A DNA stretch of 64,000 nucleotides from Acidovorax sp. FJL06 (GTDB lineage Bacteria; Pseudomonadota; Gammaproteobacteria; Burkholderiales; Burkholderiaceae_C), in NCBI RefSeq assembly GCF_003852545.1, contig NZ_QAJR01000005.1, forward strand, positions 62,001 through 126,000. Reading direction: 5' to 3'. Below the pieces are notes generated by a model that was given only the letters and a program-made list of their open reading frames with translations, searched no databases and was not told where the DNA came from. Positions 49,939 to 57,673 of this stretch are shown piece after piece. The position numbers were made by a program, and so were the translations under genes. Positions within the stretch are counted from its first letter, which is position 1, and each line of letters starts with the position of its first letter.

Positions 49939-50739
49939 TCAGTAGTAGTTGCCCATGAGCGAGGCCATCTCGATCAGCAGCAGCACGGCAAACATGCGGG
50001 CCAGGCCACCCAGCTCCGAATCGGGCTGGGTGCGTTCGCCGCCGTCGTACAGGCCTGCGGCCATGGGAATCAGCGCCACGGCCAGGCTGAAGAACAGCGT
50101 CTTGAGCACGAACACCAGGGTCACGCTGGGCGAGAACACCTGGCCGAACATGCGCGTGTAGCCGGACAGCCCGGCCATGCTGAAACCATACACGCCCAGG
50201 TAGGCCAGCACCAATGCCACCACGCAGCTCAACGCCGCCAGCGTGACGCAGGCAAACACGCCGGCCATCACACGCGGCAGCAGCTCGGTGCGCACGGGGT
50301 CGGAGCCCTGGCTGCGCAGCGCATCGAACCGGCCCGCCTGCCGCAGGCGCGACAGCTGCGCGCCGTTGGGGATGGTGCAGCGCATGGCCACGAACAAAGC
50401 CGCCGTGAGCGGAATCAGCTCCAGCACCAGCACGCGGATCACCATCTCCAGCGCATAGCGCGAGAGCCCATAGCTCAGCGCCGTGACCACCACGATGCGC
50501 GTGAGCACCAGGCTGATGAGCGCCGCCAGCACCGTAAAGCCCAGCAGCACCGGCGCCGTGTCCAGAACCAGGTGGCGGGCCAATGCCCGGCGCGTGCCCT
50601 TGCCGTAGCTCGACGGCGACAGCACCAACACCAGCACCACCGCCCCCAGGTACAGGATGCGCCACCAGGCCACCGCCCAGCGCCGCGCGGTGTTCCACAC
50701 ACGTTCGGGCAGGGCAAGGCCGGGCAGGCGCGAGATCAT
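49939..50739 (-). CDS. MlaE-family ABC permease
   Basis: A 266-residue membrane protein of the MlaE permease family. It has about six hydrophobic segments, ALFVAMRCTIPNGAQLSRLRQAGRFDALRSQG in the conserved cytoplasmic region (inter-segment coupling helix) and VLVLELIPLTAALFVA before it. The ATG at 50739 begins MISRLPGLALPERV. It is the first gene of a permease-MCE-lipoprotein operon. The expected MlaF-type ATPase is absent from the 22-bp gap and from the flanks, so it must borrow one encoded elsewhere, or be incomplete. Confidence 0.85.
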   Translation of the reverse strand: MISRLPGLALPERVWNTARRWAVAWWRILYLGAVVLVLVLSPSSYGKGTRRALARHLVLDTAPVLLGFTVLAALISLVLTRIVVVTALSYGLSRYALEMVIRVLVLELIPLTAALFVAMRCTIPNGAQLSRLRQAGRFDALRSQGSDPVRTELLPRVMAGVFACVTLAALSCVVALVLAYLGVYGFSMAGLSGYTRMFGQVFSPSVTLVFVLKTLFFSLAVALIPMAAGLYDGGERTQPDSELGGLARMFAVLLLIEMASLMGNYY

Positions 50740-50830
50740 GGCCGGATCATAGCGGCGGCCTGCAGGCGGGCGCCCTCCCGCGGGCAGGCGGGGCCTTCCG
50801 GCATTTTCTGGCTCCAGGGCTTTCACCACC

Positions 50831-50858
50831 AGCGCTACCAGCTATCAAAAATAGAGCA
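50831..50858 (-). repeat. half copy of the dispersed repeat upstream of the MlaE-type gene
   Basis: On the minus strand it reads CTATTTTTGATAGCTGGTAG followed by CGCT. It matches the left half of the repeat (CTATCAAAAATCATAGCTGC-NAGCGCT). It lies in the 144-bp gap between the MerR-family gene and the permease. Confidence 0.55.
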
Positions 50859-50883
50859 TCCCCTTCCACCGGGAAACATGCCC

Positions 50884-51348
50884 TCACACATGGCGCTTGC
50901 CCAGCCCCGCCGGGGCGGGCAGGGCCGCCTGCTGCGCGTCGGCGCGCTCGTGCAGGGCTTCGATGATGTGGCAGGTGGCGTCCGAGCCATCGCAGCGGCT
51001 GCGCAGTGCGAGCAGGTCGGACTCCAGCGCCTGCAGCTCGGCCAGGCGCATACGCACATGCTGCAGGTGGGCATCCAGCGTGTCGCGCGCGGCGTCGCAG
51101 TCGGCCTTGCGGCCCCAGTCCAGCGCCAGCAGGGTGCGCACCTCGTCCAGCGACATGTCCATGGCCCGGCACAGGCGGATAAAGCGCAGCTGGTGCACAT
51201 CGGCGCCGCTGTACAGGCGGTAGCTGTTGCCCTCGCGCGCACCGGGGGGCAGCAGGCCCTCCTTCTCGTAATAGCGGATGTTGGCGGCCGACACCCCGGA
51301 CTGCTGGGCGGCCTCGCCAATACGGAACTGCGCGGCATGTTGATGCAT
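50884..51348 (-). CDS. MerR-family Cd(II)/Pb(II)-type metal sensor (CadR/PbrR-like)
   Basis: A 154-residue regulator starting MHQHAAQFRIGEAAQQSGVS, with the winged helix (about 8-75) and IRYYEKEGLLPPG. Cysteines at 84, 119 and 126 have the same spacing (35 and 7) as the metal ligands of CadR. This and the DxGRKADCD stretch favour Cd/Pb/Zn sensing over Cu. The ATG at 51348 was chosen over a TTG five codons upstream that would extend into the operator. It is divergent from the cation transporter gene and should repress and activate it through the dyad at 51356-51376. Confidence 0.88.
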   Translation of the reverse strand: MHQHAAQFRIGEAAQQSGVSAANIRYYEKEGLLPPGAREGNSYRLYSGADVHQLRFIRLCRAMDMSLDEVRTLLALDWGRKADCDAARDTLDAHLQHVRMRLAELQALESDLLALRSRCDGSDATCHIIEALHERADAQQAALPAPAGLGKRHV

Positions 51349-51352
51349 GGGC

Positions 51353-51386
51353 TTGACCTTCAAGTGACTTCAAGGTTTCCAATGAT
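51353..51386 (+). promoter_or_regulatory. MerR-type operator-promoter for the cation transporter
   Basis: The dyad ACCTT-C-AAGT-G-ACTT-C-AAGGT (51356-51376) starts within a -35-like TTGACC (51353-51358), as in MerR-controlled promoters. A -10-like AATGAT lies at 51381-51386. The -35 to -10 spacing is about 20-22 nt depending on the -10 chosen, longer than the standard 17 and typical of this class. It lies between the divergent starts at 51348 and 51423. Confidence 0.7.
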
Positions 51387-51422
51387 GCCATCGCTTTCAA
51401 AAGCCGCCAGGAGAAGAAATCC

Positions 51423-52094
51423 ATGTCTGCCCATTGCAATCACGACCACCATGACCACGGCGCCCCCGGCCACAGCCACGGCGCGCCTGCCGGCGCCGAC
51501 CCGCGCTACCGCCGCATCCTGTGGATCGCGCTCCTCGTCAACGCCGCGATGTTTGTGCTGGAGCTGGGCGCAGGCGTGCGCTCGGGCTCGGCCTCGCTGC
51601 TGGCCGATGCCATCGACTTTCTGGGCGACGCGGCCAACTACGGCCTGTCGCTGTGGGTGCTGGCCATGGCCCTCAGTTGGCGCGCCCGTGCTGCGTTGGT
51701 CAAGGGCGCCAGCATGCTGGCCTTTGGCGTGTTTGTGATTGGCCGCGTGGCCTGGGGCGCATGGCAGGGCATTCCACCCGAGCCCTTCACCATGGGCGGC
51801 GTGGGCCTGCTGGCGCTGGCCGCCAACCTGGGCGTGGCCGTGCTGCTGTATGCGTACCGAGAGGGCGACGCCAACATGCGTGGCGTGTGGCTGTGCACCC
51901 GCAACGACGCGCTGGGCAACCTGGCCGTGATGGGCGCGACCCTGGGCGTGCTGGGCACGGGCACCGTGTGGCCCGACCTGGTGGTCGCCGCCATCATGGC
52001 GGGCCTGGCCATCAGCGGGGGCTGGAGCGTGGTCCGCCATGCCCGGCAGGAGCTGGCCGGCACCACCGCGGGTGCGCAGCTGCAGGGGCATTGA
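51423..52094 (+). CDS. short cation diffusion facilitator-type transporter
   Basis: A 223-residue membrane protein. The N-terminus is His-rich (CNHDHHDHGAPGHSHG) and six hydrophobic segments follow. The CDF metal site in the second segment reads DAIDFLGDAANYG (D-x3-D). The fifth segment has NDALGN where CDF proteins usually carry HxxxD, so the coordination set is altered. The cytoplasmic C-terminal domain of typical CDFs (about 80-100 residues) is missing. It is probably an efflux transporter for the metal sensed by the divergent regulator. The next gene starts 3 bp after the stop. Confidence 0.82.
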   Translation: MSAHCNHDHHDHGAPGHSHGAPAGADPRYRRILWIALLVNAAMFVLELGAGVRSGSASLLADAIDFLGDAANYGLSLWVLAMALSWRARAALVKGASMLAFGVFVIGRVAWGAWQGIPPEPFTMGGVGLLALAANLGVAVLLYAYREGDANMRGVWLCTRNDALGNLAVMGATLGVLGTGTVWPDLVVAAIMAGLAISGGWSVVRHARQELAGTTAGAQLQGH

Positions 52095-52097
52095 GCC

Positions 52098-53009
52098 ATG
52101 CGCGTGCACCTGTCCACCCCCTTGAACGCGCCGCCCGGCTGGGTGGCGGCGCAGCTGCAAAGCACCGCCGTGTTCCGCCACATCACCGCGCCGCTGGTGC
52201 GGTTCAGGCGCCCGGGCGGCGCGCCCTGGCCCGCCCACTGGTCGCCCGGCGACCTGCGCGTGCAGATGTGGCTGTTGGGCCTGCTGCCCATGGGCCCGCA
52301 AACCGTGCGCATCTCCATCGAGGCGCCCGCCCAGGCCGGTGGCTGGCCCACGCTGCGCGACAACGGCGAGGGCACGCTGATGCGGCGCTGGGACCACCGC
52401 ATCACCCTGCAGGCGCTGCCCGATGGCCGCACGCTGTACACCGACGACATCGAGGTCGTGGCCCGCCACCTGCCCTGGCTGATGACGCCGCTGAGCGCGG
52501 CCTTTGCCCGGCTGTTCTACCGGCACCGCCAGCGGCGCTGGCGCCAGCTGGCCGCACAGCACGGTGCAGGCGCAGCCACCCCGCCCTGGCAGCAACAAGC
52601 CGCGTTTGACCACCTGCTCGCCGCCTTCGCCCGCGACGCCGGGGCGCCGCCCGCCACGCGCTGGCGCTGGCTGGAGGCCGCCCATGTGCTGGGGCAGACC
52701 ACGCTGGCGCTGCACTGGCGCTCGCACACCGCCATGCTGCGCTACGCCCTGCAGCGGCGCGACCCGCGTGAGGCGGCAGGCCAGCTGCTGCGGCTGGCGC
52801 TGGTGCCGCTGGGCCACGCGCTGGCACGCCTTCCCATGGGCAACATCGGCCGCGCACGGGTGAGTGCGTTCGCGCCCATGGCCCCCCGGCCGGAGGTCAC
52901 CCAGTTGATCGACAAGGCACTGGCCGCGACGGCCCTGGGTGAGAGTTTGGATAAAAAATGGCCTTTGGGCGCTACCAGCTTGCCAAAGCAGCTATCAAAT
53001 AAGGAGTAA
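52098..53009 (+). CDS. SRPBCC - DUF3703 fusion protein
   Basis: A 303-residue protein of two parts. Residues about 1-150 look like a SRPBCC/polyketide-cyclase-type lipid-binding domain with RWDHRITLQALPDGRTLYTDDIEV. Residues about 168-270 match DUF3703 as I remember it: WLEAAHVLGQTTLALHWRSH (ending in the paired histidines H206 and H210), then RRDPREAAGQLLRLA and MGNIGRARVSAFAPM. DUF3703 proteins usually stand alone near metal genes. The last 20 or so residues come from a dispersed repeat copy. It follows the cation transporter closely, so a role in metal handling is likely but unproven. Confidence 0.72.
   Translation: MRVHLSTPLNAPPGWVAAQLQSTAVFRHITAPLVRFRRPGGAPWPAHWSPGDLRVQMWLLGLLPMGPQTVRISIEAPAQAGGWPTLRDNGEGTLMRRWDHRITLQALPDGRTLYTDDIEVVARHLPWLMTPLSAAFARLFYRHRQRRWRQLAAQHGAGAATPPWQQQAAFDHLLAAFARDAGAPPATRWRWLEAAHVLGQTTLALHWRSHTAMLRYALQRRDPREAAGQLLRLALVPLGHALARLPMGNIGRARVSAFAPMAPRPEVTQLIDKALAATALGESLDKKWPLGATSLPKQLSNKE
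52951..53004 (-). repeat. full AT-rich dispersed repeat forming the 3' end of the DUF3703 fusion gene
   Basis: On the minus strand it starts CTTATTTGATAGCTGCTTTG, continues GCAAGCTGGTAGCGCCCAAAGG and ends CCATTTTTTAT. It encodes the C-terminal stretch WPLGATSLPKQLSN, and the TAA stop follows within 5 bp, so the protein end was probably set by the repeat. Confidence 0.65.
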
Positions 53010-53143
53010 CCCCATACCACAACAACGCCCCTACAGCGCCCGCCATGGCGCCGAAGCTTGACGCGCGACAAGCCCGGCATGGGGCTTGCGTGCTCCAATT
53101 CGGCGCACGCCCTCCCCCTCTCCTCGCCTGCTTTTTTCCATCC

Positions 53144-53782
53144 ATGTCCAGCCCCCCAGCCTCCCCTGCACCCTCCGTCGCCCCCGTTGCCGTGCCCCAC
53201 AGCCTCACGGAAGACGCCGTGGCGATCTTCACAGGGGTGCTGCTGATCTCGGTGGGGGTGGCGTTTTTCACCAGTGCGGGCCTGCTCACGGGGGGCACGG
53301 CGGGGCTGGCGTTCTTGTTGCACTACGCCACGGGCATTGGCTTCGGCAAGATCTTCTTTGTGCTCAACCTGCCGTTCTACTGGCTGGCGCTGCGCAAGCT
53401 GGGGCGGGCGTTCACCGTCAAGACCTTCATCGCCGTGCTGCTGCTGTCGCTGCTGACCGAGCTGCAGTCGCAGTTCCTGCAGTTTGCACAGCTGCAGCCG
53501 CTGTATGCGGCCATTGCGGGCGGGCTGATCACGGGAACTGGCTTCCTCGTGCTGTTCCGCCACCGCTGCAGCCTGGGCGGCGTGGGCATTGCCGCGCTGT
53601 ACCTGCAGGACCGCTATGGCTGGCGCGCAGGCAAGGTGCAGATGGCCGTGGATTGCTGCATCGTGCTGCTGGCGCTGTGGACGGTGGAGCCCCTGCGCGT
53701 GGCCTGGTCCATCGCGGGCGCCGTGGCGCTGAACCTGGTGCTGGCCATGAACCACCGGCCAGGGCGCTACATGGCGGTGTAG
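53144..53782 (+). CDS. YitT-family membrane protein
   Basis: A 212-residue membrane protein with five or six hydrophobic segments. It shows the repeats GVLLISVGVAFFTSAGLLTGGTAG and AAIAGGLITGTGFLVLFRHRCSLGGVG. The twin LLTGGTAGLA / SLGGVGIAAL pattern is typical of YitT/DUF161 proteins, whose function is unknown. The ATG at 53144 begins MSSPPAS; earlier starts in the frame lack family sequence. It lies between the metal genes and the copper cluster. Confidence 0.8.
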   Translation: MSSPPASPAPSVAPVAVPHSLTEDAVAIFTGVLLISVGVAFFTSAGLLTGGTAGLAFLLHYATGIGFGKIFFVLNLPFYWLALRKLGRAFTVKTFIAVLLLSLLTELQSQFLQFAQLQPLYAAIAGGLITGTGFLVLFRHRCSLGGVGIAALYLQDRYGWRAGKVQMAVDCCIVLLALWTVEPLRVAWSIAGAVALNLVLAMNHRPGRYMAV

Positions 53783-53832
53783 CCCCAGACAGACTGTGGG
53801 GAACTTTGCGTCAAGCCCCGTATCATTGACGG

Positions 53833-54306
53833 ATGCGTCGCGGCCTTTCCCTCTTGCTGATGGTGGTGCTGGTCCTTCGGGGCCTCACCGGCACCGCCAT
53901 GGCCGCCGGGGTGCTGCCCCCGCTGCAGCCCCTGGAGGCACCGCACAGCCACGTGCAGGCCGATGCCCCCGCTGCGGCGGCAGGCCACCAGTCCCCCTCG
54001 GGCGCCCAGGGGGCACAGGCTGGCAGCCCCGAGGCCACGGAGCCCGAGGCGGGCCATGACCACGACCATGCATCGGCACCCGCAGGGCCCACCGATGCCG
54101 CCCTGTGCGACGGCACCACCGCTGGCTGCACCGCCCACGACCACCATGCCGCCTGCTCGGCCTGCGAAATCTGCCACTCGGCCATGCTGGATGCGCCTGC
54201 CGCGCTGACCCCAGCCCACCTGCCCCCCGGGGCCCTGCGCCCCTGGGCTTCCGCGCAGTTTGACAGTGCCCCTGCGGCACTGGCCATCAAACCCCCCATC
54301 GCCTGA
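53833..54306 (+). CDS. exported His-rich protein with CxxC (DUF2946-like)
   Basis: A 157-residue protein with a signal peptide ending LTGTAMAAG. The mature part is rich in His, Asp, Ala and Pro (GHDHDHASAP, CTAHDHHAACSACEICHSAM). The cluster HDHHAACSACEICH contains several His plus a CxxC, suggesting copper binding in the periplasm. It resembles DUF2946-type proteins at the head of copper clusters. It is the first gene of the rightward run to 59084. Confidence 0.7.
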   Translation: MRRGLSLLLMVVLVLRGLTGTAMAAGVLPPLQPLEAPHSHVQADAPAAAAGHQSPSGAQGAQAGSPEATEPEAGHDHDHASAPAGPTDAALCDGTTAGCTAHDHHAACSACEICHSAMLDAPAALTPAHLPPGALRPWASAQFDSAPAALAIKPPIA

Positions 54307-54405
54307 TCTCCGACGCCCGAAGTGCGTCTGCACCGCCGGTTCGCCCCAGTCAGGGCGCGCCGGTTGCAGCGCATTGCCTGTTTTTCTCGCTGTCTGGAGA
54401 TCGCC

Positions 54406-54852
54406 ATGCGCGCCCTTGTTGTTTACCCCCCGACTCCACGCCTGCGGCAGCCCCGCACCCGGCTGGCCAGTCTTGCACTGCTCATACCGCTGATCGCGGT
54501 GCCCCCCGCCCTCGCCCAGAGCCCCCACACCCACCCTGGCGCCCCGGCGGCCGAACCCGGTGCGGCCACGGCGCCACTGGCGCATCCCGCCCCCCCAGCC
54601 CCCATCGCCTTGGCCGAATTGCCCACAGGGCAAACCTGGCAAGGCGCCCACCATGCGGTCGGCCAGTTCCCGCGCGGCCACGCCGACATCGTGGCGTGGG
54701 AGAAGCAGCAAGGCACCGCGCCCACCCCGCCCTCATCGTCCTCACACCAGCACAGTGGCGGTGACGGCGCTTCCGGCGCAGCCCCCAAGCCCATGCCCCC
54801 GCACCACCGCAGCCACCACGGCGACAAGCCCATGCACGGGAGCCAGCCATGA
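54406..54852 (+). CDS. exported His/Pro-rich protein of the copper cluster
   Basis: A 148-residue protein. The ATG at 54406 has TGGAGA 7 nt upstream. A Tat-free signal region with LASLALLIPLIAVPPALAQS precedes a low-complexity mature part: SPHTHPGAPAAEPG, LPTGQTWQGAHHAVGQF and HHRSHHGDKPMHGSQP. Multiple His and Met suggest a metal-binding or scaffolding role in the periplasm. No firm family is known to me. Its end overlaps the TolC-type gene by 4 bp. Confidence 0.65.
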   Translation: MRALVVYPPTPRLRQPRTRLASLALLIPLIAVPPALAQSPHTHPGAPAAEPGAATAPLAHPAPPAPIALAELPTGQTWQGAHHAVGQFPRGHADIVAWEKQQGTAPTPPSSSSHQHSGGDGASGAAPKPMPPHHRSHHGDKPMHGSQP

Positions 54853-56273
54853 CTCGCCTGCCCCGCCTAACTGCCCTTGCCGCCGCCCTCGTCCTCGCGG
54901 GCTGCGCCAGCGTGTCGCCCGACGGACTGCGCAGCGACGTGGCCGCGCTCACCCAGGGCCGCACCGGTGGCGTGCAGGCAGCCCTGCCCGCCACCGACCC
55001 CGCAGCCCGCGCCACGGCACAGCAATCCATGGAAGGCTGGCTGGCCCAGCCCCTCACGCAAGATGCGGCCGTGCGCATTGCCCTGCTGAACAACCCCGGC
55101 CTGCAGGCCCGCCTGGCCGCGCTGGGCGTGGCCGATGCCGAGCGGGTGCAGGCCATCACGCTGCCCAATCCGCACCTGAGCCTGGGGCGTTTTGCCAACA
55201 GCCACGAGCGCGAGATCGAGCGCACCCTGGCCTTCGGCCTGCTGGACCTCATCACCCTGCCCTGGCGCACCGAGCGCCAGGCCGAGCGCCTGCAGATCGC
55301 CACGCTGCAAACCGCGCAGGACGTGGTGCTGCTGGCCGCCGACACCCGCCGCGCCTGGCTGCGCGCCGTGGCGGCCGAGCAAGTGGCCGCCGCACACGAG
55401 CGCATGGTGGAAGCCGCCGAGGCCGGCGCCGAACTGGCCCGCCGCATGGTGCAGGTGGGCAACTGGAGCCGCCTGCGGCAGGCCCGCGAGCAGGCCACGC
55501 TGCACGACGCCACCCGCCAACACGCCCGCGCCCGACTGGCCGCCGCCACCGCGCGCGAAGACCTCCACCGCCGCCTGGGCCTGTGGGGCGCGCAGACGCA
55601 GTACCAGTTGGCTGCCCAGCTGCCACCGCTGCCCGCCAGCGCCCTGCCCGCAGACGGCATCGAAGCCACGGCCTTGCGCGAACGGCTGGACGTGCAGGCG
55701 GCCCGCCGCCAGCTCGACACCCAGGCCACCCGCCAGGGCTGGAGCCGCGCGGGCGCGGTGTTCGGCGACATCGGCCTGGCCTACAGCCGCAACACCAGCA
55801 CCGAACGCGACACGGGGCACACCGATGTGAAACGCGGCTGGGAGCTGGAACTGCCCCTGCCTCTGTTCGACTGGGGCGGCGCCGCACGCACCCGCGCCCA
55901 GGCCGAGGTAGAGCAAAGCGCCGCCCAGCTGCAGGACACCGCCGTGCGCGCCCGCAGCGAGGTGCGCGCCGCCTGGCTCACCTACCGCACCGCGCTCGAC
56001 CTGGCGCGCCAGCAGCAGGGCGAGGTCGTGCCCCTGCGCCAGTTCATCACCGACGAAACCACGCTGCGCTACAACGGCATGCTGGCCAGCGTGTGGGAGC
56101 TGCTGGCCGAGGCCCGCACCAGCACCCAGGCCGTGGCCAACGCGATCGAGGCGCAGCGCGACTTCTGGCTGGCCGAGACCGATCTGCAACTCGCTTTGAC
56201 TGGCACATCGCCCGGTGCGCTGCAGGGCCTGACTTCCGGCGCCACAGCCTCCACCACCCCACAAGGCCACTGA
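54849..56273 (+). CDS. TolC-family outer membrane efflux lipoprotein
   Basis: A 474-residue protein with the lipobox LVLAGC (cysteine 19). Two repeats of the outer membrane efflux fold are visible, with ALLNNPGLQARLAALGVADAER in the first and ELPLPLFDWGGAARTRAQAEVEQS in the second. It would form an exit duct. The genes for the usual inner-membrane pump and fusion protein (RND or other) are missing here, so the partner must be elsewhere, or the protein works with the oxidase in a different way. It overlaps the preceding gene by 4 bp and the next starts 3 bp later. Confidence 0.87.
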   Translation: MTRLPRLTALAAALVLAGCASVSPDGLRSDVAALTQGRTGGVQAALPATDPAARATAQQSMEGWLAQPLTQDAAVRIALLNNPGLQARLAALGVADAERVQAITLPNPHLSLGRFANSHEREIERTLAFGLLDLITLPWRTERQAERLQIATLQTAQDVVLLAADTRRAWLRAVAAEQVAAAHERMVEAAEAGAELARRMVQVGNWSRLRQAREQATLHDATRQHARARLAAATAREDLHRRLGLWGAQTQYQLAAQLPPLPASALPADGIEATALRERLDVQAARRQLDTQATRQGWSRAGAVFGDIGLAYSRNTSTERDTGHTDVKRGWELELPLPLFDWGGAARTRAQAEVEQSAAQLQDTAVRARSEVRAAWLTYRTALDLARQQQGEVVPLRQFITDETTLRYNGMLASVWELLAEARTSTQAVANAIEAQRDFWLAETDLQLALTGTSPGALQGLTSGATASTTPQGH

Positions 56274-56276
56274 ACC

Positions 56277-57659
56277 ATGAACCGCCGCAATTTCTTCTCC
56301 GGCGCCGCCACGGCCGTGGCCGCCGCCTCCGTCAGCCGCGTGGCCCTGGCCGCACTGCCCGAGCCCGCCATGCAGACCAGCGCCGACACCGCGCCGCCGC
56401 TGCACCCGCAGAGCGGCCGCCCCTACCAGCCCGTGGTCACCCTGAACGGCTGGACGGCGCCCTGGCGCATGAACGCCGGCGTCAAGGAGTTCCACCTGGT
56501 GGCCGAGCCCGTGGTGCGCGAGGTGGCGCCCGGCTTCATGGTCAATATGTGGGGTTACAACGGCCAGAGCCCCGGCCCCACCATCGAGGTGGTCGAGGGC
56601 GACCGCGTGCGCATCTTCGTCACCAACCGCCTGCCCGAACACACCACCATCCACTGGCACGGCCAGCGCCTGCCCAACGGCATGGACGGCGTGGGCGGGC
56701 TCAACCAGCCGGGCATCGCACCCGGCAAGACCTTTGTCTATGAGTTCGTGGCGCGCCGCCCCGGCACCTTCATGTACCACCCGCATGCGGATGAAATGGT
56801 GCAGATGGCCATGGGCATGATGGGCCTGTGGATCACCCACCCGAAGGCCGCGCACCCAAACATCGCGCCGGTGCAGCGCGACTACGCGTTTTTGCTCAAT
56901 GCCTTCGATGTGGAGCCCGGCAGCATGACCCCCAAGGTCAACACCATGCTGGACCACAACATCTGGTGCTGGAACAGCCGCGTGTTCCCCGCCATCAGCC
57001 CGCTGGTGGCGCGCCAGGGCGAGCGGGTGCGCATCCGCGTGGGCAACCTCACCATGACCAACCACCCCATCCACATCCACGGGCACGAGTTCGAGGTGAC
57101 CGGCACCGACGGTGGCCCCGTGCCCAAAAGCGCGCGCTGGCCCGAGGTGACCACCGACGTGGCCGTGGGCCAGATGCGGCAGATCGAGCTGATTGCCGAC
57201 GAGCCGGGCGACTGGGCCCTGCACTGCCACAAGAGCCACCACACCATGGGTGCCATGGGGCACGGCGTGCCCACCATGATCGGCGTTCAGCATGCGGGCC
57301 TGGTCGGCAAGATTCAGAAGATCGTGCCCGACTACATGGTGATGGGCGAGCGCGGCATGGCCGACATGGGAGCCATGGAGATGCCCCTGCCCGACAACAC
57401 CTTCCCCATGATGACCGGCACCGGCCCCTACGGCCCGCTGGAGATGGGCGGCATGTTCACCACCTTCAAGGTGCGCGCCAGCCAGGCCGCAGGCGACTAC
57501 CGCGACCCGGGCGACTACCCGCAGCCACCCGGCACGCAGGCCTATGAATGGCAGGGCACACCCGCCAGCACACCCCGCCCCGCGCGCACCACGGCGCCGG
57601 GCACCGCCCCCGGCGCGGCCAGCGCCCGCAAACCCGCCGCCAGCGGCCACCAACACTGA
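56277..57659 (+). CDS. Tat-exported multicopper oxidase
   Basis: A 460-residue copper oxidase with the twin-arginine start MNRRNFFSG. Copper ligands are visible: HWH (126-128), HPH (168-170), HPIHIHGH (263-270) and HCHKSHH (316-322) with a methionine in HTMGAM. This covers the type 1, 2 and 3 sites of a two-domain laccase-like oxidase. It would oxidise Cu(I) to the less toxic Cu(II) in the periplasm. After the cupredoxin part there is a Met-rich stretch (GERGMADMGAMEMPLP) and a low-complexity tail ending GHQH. Confidence 0.92.
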   Translation: MNRRNFFSGAATAVAAASVSRVALAALPEPAMQTSADTAPPLHPQSGRPYQPVVTLNGWTAPWRMNAGVKEFHLVAEPVVREVAPGFMVNMWGYNGQSPGPTIEVVEGDRVRIFVTNRLPEHTTIHWHGQRLPNGMDGVGGLNQPGIAPGKTFVYEFVARRPGTFMYHPHADEMVQMAMGMMGLWITHPKAAHPNIAPVQRDYAFLLNAFDVEPGSMTPKVNTMLDHNIWCWNSRVFPAISPLVARQGERVRIRVGNLTMTNHPIHIHGHEFEVTGTDGGPVPKSARWPEVTTDVAVGQMRQIELIADEPGDWALHCHKSHHTMGAMGHGVPTMIGVQHAGLVGKIQKIVPDYMVMGERGMADMGAMEMPLPDNTFPMMTGTGPYGPLEMGGMFTTFKVRASQAAGDYRDPGDYPQPPGTQAYEWQGTPASTPRPARTTAPGTAPGAASARKPAASGHQH

Positions 57660-57673
57660 CATCGGAATCCCTT

